A program made the translations under genes and the position numbers. A stretch of 64,000 nt of DNA from an uncultured Clostridia bacterium. Lineage in GTDB: Bacteria > Bacillota > Clostridia > Oscillospirales > Acutalibacteraceae. Below, one piece after another: positions 17,920 to 26,498 of the stretch. The stretch covers positions 1 to 64,000 of the forward strand of contig CALFTN010000059.1 in NCBI GenBank assembly GCA_937916395.1. The letters run 5' to 3'. The notes beneath the pieces were generated by a model. That model ran no database searches and was not told the DNA's origin. It was given only the letters and a program-made list of their open reading frames with translations. Each line of letters opens with the position of its first letter. Positions within the stretch are counted from its first letter, which is position 1.

Positions 17920-19692
17920 TCACTCACCCTCCTTTAAAAGACGTTCTGCATTAGCACTTATAGTACCTTGACCTTCGTTATACATTTCATCGATTTCTGA
18001 TTCTGCCTTTTTAAATGCATCACTTTCGAATTCTGTATAATTCCAGTTGATAAATTTCTGACGCATACGGTTAAAGAAGCTACGTGCATCGTCTTTATTA
18101 TCTAAAACATATTCGCTACCAAGAATTTTAATAAGCTTGTCTGTAACATAGCATTGGCGTTCTCTTGTGCAGTTTGCTTCAATTAAATCAAAAGAGTTCT
18201 GTTGAAGGTAAACTGCATCGAGCATTTCTGCCTTTAAATAAACCTGATAGTCAGAAAGACTTGTACCCTCTTCACCAACAACCTTCATCATAGAGCCGAT
18301 TTCATCGCCCTCAAGAAGAATGTTTTTACAATATGCTGATTTTTTAGAATCAGTAACTGTTTTATATTTAGACCACGAAATAAGTGGGTCAATAGCAGGG
18401 TATTTTCTGGCATCTGAACGCTCACGTGAAAGACCGTGGAATGCACCAACAACCTTAAGTGTTGCTTGTGTAACTGGCTCTTCAAAGTTACCACCAGCAG
18501 GTGAAACTGTACCACCGATTGTAACAGAACCAGTAGAGCCATCTGGTAAACGAACATAACCAGCTCTTTCATAGAATGCTGCAATATATGATTCAAGGTA
18601 AGCAGGGAATGCTTCTTCACCTGGAATTTCTTCAAGTCTACCTGACATTTCTCTTAACGCCTGTGCCCAACGAGAAGTTGAGTCAGCAAGAAGAAGAACG
18701 TGAAGACCCATTTGTCTGTAATATTCAGCAAGTGTTACTGATGTGTAAACTGAAGCTTCACGTGAAGCAACTGGCATTGATGAAGTATTACAGATAATAA
18801 TAGTTCTTTCCATAAGTGAACGGCCTGTTTTAGGGTCAGTTAATTCTGGGAACTCTGTAAGAGTTTCAACAACCTCACCAGCACGCTCACCACAAGCAGC
18901 AATAATAACTATATCAACATCAGCATATTTTGATGTTGTATGCTGTAAAACTGTTTTACCAGCACCGAAAGGACCTGGTGTACAATAGGTACCACCCTTT
19001 GCAACAGGGAAGAATGAGTCTATAAGACGCACCTTTGTTTCCATTGTTTCTTGTGGTGCTAATCTTTCACTATAGCATTTAACTGCACGTTTAACTGGCC
19101 ATCTGAAAGCCATTGAAAGTGGAATTTCTTTACCACGTTCATCAGTTACAACTGCAATAGTTTCGTTAACTGTGTATTCGCCTTTTTCATTGATTGACTT
19201 AACTGTGTAAGTACCAAGTAAATTAAAAGGAATAAATATTTTATGAGTAAATGGTCCTTCTGGAACAGTTCCTATATATTCACCAGCTTTTAAAGTGTCA
19301 CCCACTTTTGCAGTTGGTGTAAATTCCCATTTCTTTTCAGCATTTAATCCATCAGCATAAATACCACGCTCTAAGAACCAGCCTGCCTGTTCTGCTAAAA
19401 CAGGAAGCGGATTCTGAAGTCCGTCGTAAACCTGACCTAAAAGACCAGGGCCTAACAGAGCAGATAACATTTCGCCTGTAAACTCAACATCGTCACCGCA
19501 TTTGATACCACCGGTCATTTCATAAACCTGAATTTGTGCTACGTCGCCTTTTATACGAATGACCTCACTCTTGAGTTTTACGTCGTCTACTTTAACATAA
19601 CAAATTTCGTTCATGGAAACATCGCCTGTAAACCTTACAGAAACAAGGTTACCATTAACGCTTACAACCTTACCTATATTTTCGGTCATCAT
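17920..19692 (-). CDS. V-type ATP synthase subunit A (catalytic)
   Basis: A 590-residue catalytic subunit. The P-loop GPFGAGKT is at residues 240-247, followed by VIIAACGERAGEV and the ADSTSRWAQALREMSGRL block; the long insertion before the P-loop that separates V-type A from F-type beta is present. It hydrolyses or makes ATP at the A/B interface. The first ATG at 19692 overlaps the DUF2764 stop as ATGA; the next codon is also ATG and has better spacing to GGAGG. Confidence 0.95.
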   Translation of the reverse strand: MMTENIGKVVSVNGNLVSVRFTGDVSMNEICYVKVDDVKLKSEVIRIKGDVAQIQVYEMTGGIKCGDDVEFTGEMLSALLGPGLLGQVYDGLQNPLPVLAEQAGWFLERGIYADGLNAEKKWEFTPTAKVGDTLKAGEYIGTVPEGPFTHKIFIPFNLLGTYTVKSINEKGEYTVNETIAVVTDERGKEIPLSMAFRWPVKRAVKCYSERLAPQETMETKVRLIDSFFPVAKGGTYCTPGPFGAGKTVLQHTTSKYADVDIVIIAACGERAGEVVETLTEFPELTDPKTGRSLMERTIIICNTSSMPVASREASVYTSVTLAEYYRQMGLHVLLLADSTSRWAQALREMSGRLEEIPGEEAFPAYLESYIAAFYERAGYVRLPDGSTGSVTIGGTVSPAGGNFEEPVTQATLKVVGAFHGLSRERSDARKYPAIDPLISWSKYKTVTDSKKSAYCKNILLEGDEIGSMMKVVGEEGTSLSDYQVYLKAEMLDAVYLQQNSFDLIEANCTRERQCYVTDKLIKILGSEYVLDNKDDARSFFNRMRQKFINWNYTEFESDAFKKAESEIDEMYNEGQGTISANAERLLKEGE

Positions 19693-20246
19693 ATAACCTC
19701 CAATCTTTCTCCACTCATAATGGAGCTGTAAATATTCTTATATGCAGTTTCTCCACTATCAGCATCAAACAACTTGATACGGGAGATTAACTTTAATTTA
19801 AGACCATAATAGAACACAAAATCTTCTGAAAAAGAATCCATTGGTCTTAATGTTTCTAAAAATTCCAATCTGTATTTATTAAGGAATTTTTCTGCTTCTA
19901 AAGGATTTTCTATCTCTACTGCTTCTCGTGCAACCTGAAGAAGCTCTACCGGTGCAGATTTTATTTCTTCTGCCTCAAAAGTCTTATTCATTTTATCGGC
20001 ACGAATTTTACCGAGAACGAGTCGCAATTTTCGCTCGCCATCATTCCACGCATCTAAAAAGGCTGAGCCTGTTGTTTCACTAGCTCTTGACGGCATAAGT
20101 GTCAATTTGCTTAGTGCATTTTGTGTTTTTTTACTTAAAAAACGCGTACAAAGCTCATTAAAGCGTTCTTCTGTGATAGGCATTGGTACATTTTCAGAAA
20201 GACCATCTAAAGAAGGCAGTTGAGATATTAAATAATACTCAGCCAT
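19689..20246 (-). CDS. DUF2764 protein of the V-ATPase operon
   Basis: A 185-residue protein starting MAEYYLISQLPSLDG, the hallmark of DUF2764. These proteins are found between subunits E and A in V-ATPase operons of Bacteroidetes, Chlamydiae and spirochetes; here the place of the usual C (and F) subunit is taken by it. It probably supplies a stator or stalk function analogous to subunit C, but no biochemical role is known to me. It is spaced 2 bp after E and overlaps A by 4 bases, so it belongs to the complex's operon. Confidence 0.85.
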   Translation of the reverse strand: MAEYYLISQLPSLDGLSENVPMPITEERFNELCTRFLSKKTQNALSKLTLMPSRASETTGSAFLDAWNDGERKLRLVLGKIRADKMNKTFEAEEIKSAPVELLQVAREAVEIENPLEAEKFLNKYRLEFLETLRPMDSFSEDFVFYYGLKLKLISRIKLFDADSGETAYKNIYSSIMSGERLEVI

Positions 20247-20248
20247 AA

Positions 20249-20857
20249 TTATTCAGCCTCTTTCATAAGTGCCGCAATTTTTGGACTTAAATAGTTTGAT
20301 AACATATCTGTAACAGCTTCAGCAGAATAGTCATAATATGCTCCACCATCGTTTACAGCAATACGGAATCCACCATCGAAATTATCATTTGCTTTAAGAG
20401 TAACGCCCTCTGATAATTTTGCTTTAAGACCTGAAAGCACTGTGTCTTCGAGTTTCTTTAAATCTTCACTATTTAACACAATAGTTATATCTTCTGCACC
20501 AGCATTGTTTTTAAAGCCTTCAACAACATTAACAATAATTTCTGCTAATGCATCGCTTGAATAAACAGAAGAAACACTTTCACCTAAAATAGCCTTAAGC
20601 TCTTTAGTAACGCTCTCTCTGAAAGAAATGAGCAAATTTCTGCTTGCCTGTCGAAGTGCATCCTCACCAGATTTAACTGTTTTTTCATTTTCTGCTTTAG
20701 CATCAGCTATGAGTTTTTCAGCCTCTGCTTTTGCATCAGAAATGATTTTCTGGGCTTCGTCTTTTGCAGCAGTGAGTATAGCTTCAGCCTGTGTTTCGGC
20801 TGCTTCTACACCATCTTTTTTAATCTGCTCGATAAGCTCTTGCAATTGTATTTCCAT
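20249..20857 (-). CDS. V-type ATP synthase subunit E (peripheral stalk)
   Basis: A 202-residue subunit with an N-terminal Ala/Glu/Lys-rich helix (AKDEAQKIISDAKAEAEKL) of about 90 residues, followed by a globular C-terminal domain ending GGFRIAVNDGGAYYDYS, the pattern of bacterial VatE. No separate G subunit is visible in the operon; the long helix may have to pair with another subunit. First gene of the V-ATPase operon, ATG at 20857 with AGGAGAG upstream. Confidence 0.9.
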   Translation of the reverse strand: MEIQLQELIEQIKKDGVEAAETQAEAILTAAKDEAQKIISDAKAEAEKLIADAKAENEKTVKSGEDALRQASRNLLISFRESVTKELKAILGESVSSVYSSDALAEIIVNVVEGFKNNAGAEDITIVLNSEDLKKLEDTVLSGLKAKLSEGVTLKANDNFDGGFRIAVNDGGAYYDYSAEAVTDMLSNYLSPKIAALMKEAE

Positions 20858-20885
20858 AAGGTTCTCTCCTTTTCTAAATTTACAA

Positions 20886-20913
20886 TTTATAAGTAAATGT
20901 TATTCTAACACAA
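20886..20913 (-). promoter_or_regulatory. Possible promoter of the V-ATPase operon
   Basis: On the minus strand, -35 TTGTGT at 20913-20908, 16-bp spacer, -10 TATAAA at 20891-20886. It abuts the terminator of the upstream gene. Moderate match only. Confidence 0.4.
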
Positions 20914-20958
20914 AATAACCAAAATTTCAAGACTTCTGCTCGAAATTTTGGTTATTTT
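20912..20958 (-). terminator. Terminator after the carbohydrate cluster
   Basis: 17-bp stem (20912-20928 with 20942-20958) containing AATAACCAAAATTTC and its complement, loop 13 bases. It lies just downstream of the beta-helix gene on the minus strand and before the V-ATPase operon. Confidence 0.75.
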
Positions 20959-20991
20959 CATTCAATTATTTTTCTTTAATGTAAATTTACA

Positions 20992-23646
20992 TTATTTTGC
21001 AATTCTACCGATTTTTTCATAAGGAATATTTTCAAATTCATAAATGTTCTCTTTAAGCTTTTCAATATCCTTTATATTATAATTACCATTCTCAGCATCT
21101 ACAAAAATTTCATTTATTTTATCGAGTGAATAAAGTTCATTTTGAGATATGTCGCTGAATTTATAAACTGAATCATAGATTTCACCAAGCCTTATTCCGT
21201 TACCTACTATAAGGTTTCCCTTAACAACACTTGTAGGATTAGGTATATATTCAGGTAAATCCGCTTTTTCAATATCATCAGTCATAGTACTGTATTGCGG
21301 TAATTTTTCTTGCCATACTTCACTCTGCCAAGGAGAATTATAAAGAGCTTCCCACATATCACCAGTATCTGTATAAGCATGAGTAAACCAACCTCTTTCT
21401 AATGCACCCTCTCTTGCTCTATCATCAAATCTTACTACGTTTTCACCGTGATTTATAATAATATTGTTAGTTACTATATTATCACGCCCACCACCGATGT
21501 GAATTGAATTACCTGGAACGTTTACGAGTAAGTTACCATAAACGGTCTGACCCGAAAGTGCATCGTCAAGATAAATTCCATCTGGAGTAAACTCTAACGA
21601 ACCTAAATTACAAACACAATTATATCTTATGATATTACCATACCATACCCAGCTTCTGCCGGAATATATTGCACCCGCATCATCAGAAAGCAAGCAAACA
21701 TTATAAATATTATTATACTCGATTATATGATTATTGCCTTTATATGTAATAGCTTCATGTGGAGAGTCATGCATTTCATTGTGACTGCAGATATTACCAA
21801 CACCAAGCAGTGTTACTGCAGGCTGATAAGTCTGGTAAATCTCCGACCAGTGATGAATGTAGTTATTATCGGCTACACTGTTACCTGATGTAAGTGTTTC
21901 GATATCACCACCGTCAATTATAATGCCTCCCTTACCTGTTCTTGTAATCTCATTATTGTAAGCTACGTTATTACTACCTGTCATAACAAGTGCATTACCT
22001 GCAACATTTTTAATGACACAATTCTGAATCTTATTGTTATCACCTGTTATAAAAATTCCATCATCTCTTGTACCCTTAAAGGTAATTCCATCAAAAGTAA
22101 TATAATCAACCTCAGCACTTATTATTGGTTCGAGTGACAACGAAAGGTCAATTTTTGCATTTTCAAAGCCTTCCTGCTTCCAGATGAAAAGCAAGCCCTT
22201 TTCTCTGTCTAAGTACCATTCGCCTTCTTTAGTCAATTCCTCAAACACGTTAAAGAAATAATATGGTGCATCTGTTTTTGTACCATAAAGACTTACAAAT
22301 TTTGGTGAAAGCTCACCTGTTTCAGCATTAAAGCTACCAATTGGTGATGAAGCATCTGCCCAATCATACTTCCAGTATCCGAACATCCAGACATCCTCGA
22401 GATTTTCCCAACTGCTGATTTTTTTAGCAAGGTCAGCATTAACCCTATAGATATCACTTTCAGGATTACGAATCTCATCCCAATTTTCAACAGTTGTGAG
22501 TCCTCCATCACTCTCTTTTCCAAGACCAGTTTTTACAACTTCTTCTGTATAAAGATATTCATTATCAGGATATCTTGCAACGTTCTGCCTTATATCATCA
22601 ACAAAAAGCTCACAATAAAGCGGACCTACATAGTCACCATCGTAATTTTCAGCAGTATGATAAGAGCCGATTGCACAAATCTCGCCCCAATCGTCTTTTG
22701 TAAGAGAATATGGCTTCTTTGTCAAATCAATTACAACAACATTTTCCTGTGCTTCCTTTGAAAGTCTTTTTTCATATTCAGGATAATTTTTAACACTTTC
22801 AAAATCATCACTAAAAAGTGTAACACCGCCATTAATCACTACTTCTCCATTATAAGAGCAGTATGTAACAGGGCATTCTTTTGTACCAGAATCCTCTTTT
22901 GTAAACTCCAACGAAGAAACGCAGTATTCACCCGCTTCAATTAGAACGGTTATGCCATTTTTATTCGTTTTATCGGTATTTCTTACTGCTTCTTTTGCTC
23001 TTTCGATTGTAAGAAACGGAGCTTCTTTACTACCGTTATTATTATCGTTACCTTTTGTGCTTACGTAAAAATCGCCTTTAATCACTTTTTCATCATCTTC
23101 TGTCTCTTTATATGTTGAAAGGACTGGTACAGGAGCTTTGTAATTCTCATATATTATATCACCTAAATGTGTACCTATATATGAATAGCTACCTATAGAA
23201 AAGCTTATAAGAACTACGAATACAGCTATTGATTTTAACACTTTCTTGCTAAAAATTGCCAAAACACAAAGCACAGTTAAAACCGCTATTATAATAAAGG
23301 TTAAGTAAACAGGAACAATTAAACCTGCTAACTGAAACACACCTTTGCCCATAATTAAATTTATTATAAAAGTAACAACAAGAAGAATTATTGCAACTAC
23401 TAAGGCAGAAAGAAGTGAATTTTTTATTTGCGTTTTTTTATCCTTGTTTTTTGCAACACTTATGCATAAAGCAAGTAAAGCACTACCAAGGCACACAACT
23501 ATTGCAAGAATAAAAAGAAGTGGTGTGTATCTATAGCAAAGGTATTGAAAATGGTAAAAATAAAGTCCTACAATAGAACACGCAATGCCAAGCACAAGGC
23601 ACAATATTTCACAAATTATTTTTTTACTGTTTTTAATTTTTTCCAT
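20992..23646 (-). CDS. Membrane-anchored right-handed parallel beta-helix protein
   Basis: An 884-residue protein. The first 170 residues hold about five membrane segments; after a short linker comes FYVSTKGNDNNNGSKEAPFL, the typical beginning of polysaccharide-acting beta-helix proteins, and then many Asn-rich coils (e.g. ITFDGITFKGTRDDGIFITG, NNIIINHGENVV) that build a right-handed parallel beta-helix to the C-terminus. Such folds occur in polysaccharide lyases, GH28 and GH110. No catalytic set is obvious, so the substrate is unknown. ATG at 23646 with GGGGG upstream; an in-frame TTG at 23652 is less likely. Last gene of the carbohydrate cluster. Confidence 0.8.
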   Translation of the reverse strand: MEKIKNSKKIICEILCLVLGIACSIVGLYFYHFQYLCYRYTPLLFILAIVVCLGSALLALCISVAKNKDKKTQIKNSLLSALVVAIILLVVTFIINLIMGKGVFQLAGLIVPVYLTFIIIAVLTVLCVLAIFSKKVLKSIAVFVVLISFSIGSYSYIGTHLGDIIYENYKAPVPVLSTYKETEDDEKVIKGDFYVSTKGNDNNNGSKEAPFLTIERAKEAVRNTDKTNKNGITVLIEAGEYCVSSLEFTKEDSGTKECPVTYCSYNGEVVINGGVTLFSDDFESVKNYPEYEKRLSKEAQENVVVIDLTKKPYSLTKDDWGEICAIGSYHTAENYDGDYVGPLYCELFVDDIRQNVARYPDNEYLYTEEVVKTGLGKESDGGLTTVENWDEIRNPESDIYRVNADLAKKISSWENLEDVWMFGYWKYDWADASSPIGSFNAETGELSPKFVSLYGTKTDAPYYFFNVFEELTKEGEWYLDREKGLLFIWKQEGFENAKIDLSLSLEPIISAEVDYITFDGITFKGTRDDGIFITGDNNKIQNCVIKNVAGNALVMTGSNNVAYNNEITRTGKGGIIIDGGDIETLTSGNSVADNNYIHHWSEIYQTYQPAVTLLGVGNICSHNEMHDSPHEAITYKGNNHIIEYNNIYNVCLLSDDAGAIYSGRSWVWYGNIIRYNCVCNLGSLEFTPDGIYLDDALSGQTVYGNLLVNVPGNSIHIGGGRDNIVTNNIIINHGENVVRFDDRAREGALERGWFTHAYTDTGDMWEALYNSPWQSEVWQEKLPQYSTMTDDIEKADLPEYIPNPTSVVKGNLIVGNGIRLGEIYDSVYKFSDISQNELYSLDKINEIFVDAENGNYNIKDIEKLKENIYEFENIPYEKIGRIAK

Positions 23647-23661
23647 AATCAAAATTCCCCC

Positions 23662-24525
23662 TTATTTAAAACTATACTCTGACGCATATTTTGTTAAATC
23701 GGGCGGATTTTTTCGTGTGTCATAGCCTTGCCAGGCAATAACTCTGTTTTCACAAGGAATAACAAGAAGTTCCTGACCGTTCATTCCGCCCTTGTTATAT
23801 GAATCCTTTATACCATTATGTGCGAATTCATAAGTTCTTTCTAAAACTTTTTTTACCCATTCCTCTGAAACAATTCTTTTACCGAGATATTCACCATTAT
23901 TAAGGTAAACACCGCCGAGCTTAATCATATCTTCCGTTCTTATGTAAAGCCCCGTAGCACCAATTGTGTGCCCTTTTGGGCAACAGCTCCACGCCGCTTC
24001 TTTAAATTTAAGCGGTAAAAAGATATTTTCCCAACAGAAATTAAAAAGTGATTTATCGCTAACCTTACTTACAATTCTTGAAAGAATATAATAGCCTGCA
24101 TCTTCATAATGCCTTTCTGTGTCGGGTGGGCAAACCCACTTTTTAAGCATTATTTCTTTTAAATAATCTTCGTCATATTGAGATGCGTCAAAAACATCTG
24201 TATCAAACCCGCCGGGGTAACCTGTTCTGTGACGCATAAGCATATCTAACGTAGTTTCATTCCAATATGGGTCATACCCTTCGGGGCACTCATCCCCCAG
24301 AATTTCCGTAACAGTATTTTCTACACTTAAAAGTCCACGGTCACATAAAATGCCTATAGCAGTTACCGTATACATTTTAGAAACTGAATATATATTCTGA
24401 CTCGCGTTGTTTTCTCTTATTACCATTTTTTCGGGTAAATTGTTGCCGACAATTTCTGCAACCGAAAAAACGCGACCATCATTTTCTTTTATAAATTCCT
24501 TGAAATCGTTTAAAAATTTACTCAT
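23662..24525 (-). CDS. Serine hydrolase of the beta-lactamase (class C/DD-peptidase) fold
   Basis: A 287-residue protein with the S-x-x-K motif SVSK at about residue 48 and a YEDAGYYILSRI segment near 140 where the Tyr-x-Asn motif is expected. It has no signal peptide, so it is cytoplasmic, consistent with an esterase or amide hydrolase rather than a penicillin-binding protein. Shorter than the family mean (about 350). ATG at 24525; the ribosome site is weak. It lies 11 bp after the alpha/beta hydrolase and 15 bp before the beta-helix gene. Confidence 0.8.
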   Translation of the reverse strand: MSKFLNDFKEFIKENDGRVFSVAEIVGNNLPEKMVIRENNASQNIYSVSKMYTVTAIGILCDRGLLSVENTVTEILGDECPEGYDPYWNETTLDMLMRHRTGYPGGFDTDVFDASQYDEDYLKEIMLKKWVCPPDTERHYEDAGYYILSRIVSKVSDKSLFNFCWENIFLPLKFKEAAWSCCPKGHTIGATGLYIRTEDMIKLGGVYLNNGEYLGKRIVSEEWVKKVLERTYEFAHNGIKDSYNKGGMNGQELLVIPCENRVIAWQGYDTRKNPPDLTKYASEYSFK

Positions 24526-24536
24526 TATAAAACCTC

Positions 24537-25349
24537 TTAAAAATATTCTTTTGCATAGTCTAAAATTATATTTTTGGCTTTTTCTGTTTTATCGGGGTCT
24601 TTATCGAGTGCGTGACCTGAATTTTCATAAACTAAAAAGTCGTTTTTTACGCCTGCTTTTGTAAGACTGTCTATAAATATTTCAGAGTTTTCAAATGGTA
24701 CAAGTTCATCAAGCACACCCTGAAAAACTGCGGTAGGTACACAATCTTCTGAAACATAGCTTTGCGGTGACATTTTTCTGAGTGCATTCTGCACTTCTTC
24801 ATTTAAAAGTGTCGCTTTAGTAATTTTTGCACCACAGCATTTTGAAAGAACACCATATTTCCATTCTTCAAATTCGCCTTTTATACCCATAAGGAAATTC
24901 TCTGCCCAACAATTAACCGGTGGGCAGTAAGCACCTACTGCAACGGGTATTATTGGTGCTTCGCACTTTCTTGTGTAAGCGTAAAGGAGTGACAAGTGCG
25001 CCCCCGCAGACGCACCTGACAAAATCGTGCTTTTAATATTAAAGCCGTATTCTTCGCATTTTTCCTTTATAGTACTTAATGCTGAAGTTATATCATCAAG
25101 CTCGTGAAATACATTTATTTTTTCAGTAACGAAACGATAATTCATAGTAGCACAGATATACCCTGAAGAAACGTAAAATTCCGCCTCGTTTTTATAATCT
25201 GATTTGTCGCCGTTACTCCAGCCGCCACCGTGAATAAAGAGTATTACACCCGACTTATTTTCTGCATTTTCTGGTATATATAAATCAAAACTATTTCTTT
25301 CATGTTCCCCATAAGAAATATCTTTTAACACAGAATAATTTTCACCCAT
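24537..25349 (-). CDS. Alpha/beta hydrolase (BD-FAE/carboxylesterase type)
   Basis: A 270-residue esterase-like protein: oxyanion motif HGGGW near residue 40, nucleophile GASAG (SGASAGAHLSLL) near 120, acid DELVPFE and catalytic His in NSGHALDKD near the C-terminus. These residues make a complete catalytic triad. In this cluster it could remove acyl or feruloyl groups from a glycan, which is inferred from the neighbours. No signal peptide. Two bp after the WbsX-like gene. Confidence 0.85.
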   Translation of the reverse strand: MGENYSVLKDISYGEHERNSFDLYIPENAENKSGVILFIHGGGWSNGDKSDYKNEAEFYVSSGYICATMNYRFVTEKINVFHELDDITSALSTIKEKCEEYGFNIKSTILSGASAGAHLSLLYAYTRKCEAPIIPVAVGAYCPPVNCWAENFLMGIKGEFEEWKYGVLSKCCGAKITKATLLNEEVQNALRKMSPQSYVSEDCVPTAVFQGVLDELVPFENSEIFIDSLTKAGVKNDFLVYENSGHALDKDPDKTEKAKNIILDYAKEYF

Positions 25350-25351
25350 AA

Positions 25352-26482
25352 TTATCTTTCTCCGAAAACATCTTTAATTGCTTCAAGGTAACCATAGCCA
25401 TAAAGGTCATCTGGCTCAAGGTAGCTTGTTTCAGTCCATTCATTCCAGCTATTGACTGTTATAAATGGTGCTTTCATAACACCTTTTTTAAGTGAATTGT
25501 CGGCAAATTTCTTGATTTTTTCACAGGCGTTTTTAAAATTTTCAGGTGTATTGTTCTCAATTACACCAGGCACAAAATTATTGAATCTTACATTATTATC
25601 CCAACCGACTGAAATATTCGGATAAAATGGAATTGTAAGATTTTCCGATTCTTTTTCTATTGCTTTTACGTAGCTTTCTGTAACATCATTAAAGTCGCCA
25701 TCTAAATCAGCAGAGCACCCCCAGTTGTAGCTGGTTGCAGAATCAACACCTAAAAATTCGTACATTTCATTTGAGGTTGCACCTTTATTTGAATCTTCAT
25801 CCTTTAACCAGTTGAAAATTCTGTCACGCCAATGAACAACCTGAAAATGAAGTCCTGAAAAACCTGCTTCCTTAGTTTTTCTTCTGAACTCCTCCAAGCC
25901 TTTTTTACACTCATCGCTTGTACCAAATGAACGGATAAAATTGTCTATATCAAAAATCATATAAACAGGGCAACCGTCAATTGTGTAGTAGTTATTTCTT
26001 TTGAAATATTTTTCAATTGTTCTGTCGCAGATTTCGGAGAAAATTTTTGGTGTAACAACACCACTCCAGATTACTGTTGACAAATCATTATCAGAATTTC
26101 GTTTATCCCATAAATGATTTGCATCGTGATTTGCCCACATAAGACAAAATTTCATTTTTTCATTATTTTTTGCTTTTAAAAATCCATCATTAAGACAGTT
26201 TTCTAAAAATGGGCGGTTATCGTACCAGTACCAGTCATAAATAAACACATTAACACCATAAGAAACTGCACATTCAATCTGTTTTTCCATAACCGCGCTA
26301 TCCGCTTCGTTTTCATAACCCCATAACGGAACACGAGGCCATCTGCAACCTTTATAGCCTTTGTTTGTCATAGCTTTTACAGTTTGCCATTCGCCAATTC
26401 CCTCAGGCCAGAAAATTCTTGTTCTCTTTTCGTCACCTGTATATGACGGCCACACAAATGCAGCAATATCGTAGTTGGACAT
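25352..26482 (-). CDS. Glycoside hydrolase family 99-like/WbsX domain protein
   Basis: A 376-residue protein matching the Glyco_tran_WbsX family with a GH99/GH71-like TIM-barrel: YDIAAFVWPSYTGD start, GVNVFIYDWYWYDNRP, CLMWANHDANHLW, and the C-terminal NSWNEWTETSYLEPDDLYG. The last block is characteristic. Members are named as glycosyltransferase or as glycosidase; the GH99-like fold makes hydrolysis plausible. ATG at 26482 with AGGAG 7 bases upstream; the in-frame extension to 26521 is rejected. First gene of the carbohydrate cluster. Confidence 0.85.
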   Translation of the reverse strand: MSNYDIAAFVWPSYTGDEKRTRIFWPEGIGEWQTVKAMTNKGYKGCRWPRVPLWGYENEADSAVMEKQIECAVSYGVNVFIYDWYWYDNRPFLENCLNDGFLKAKNNEKMKFCLMWANHDANHLWDKRNSDNDLSTVIWSGVVTPKIFSEICDRTIEKYFKRNNYYTIDGCPVYMIFDIDNFIRSFGTSDECKKGLEEFRRKTKEAGFSGLHFQVVHWRDRIFNWLKDEDSNKGATSNEMYEFLGVDSATSYNWGCSADLDGDFNDVTESYVKAIEKESENLTIPFYPNISVGWDNNVRFNNFVPGVIENNTPENFKNACEKIKKFADNSLKKGVMKAPFITVNSWNEWTETSYLEPDDLYGYGYLEAIKDVFGER

Positions 26483-26498
26483 AATAACGCTCCTTATA

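Noticed and set aside
18288..18635. Minus-strand 115-codon frame within subunit A
   Set aside because: Off-frame shadow of the catalytic subunit gene; no ribosome site and no recognisable protein.
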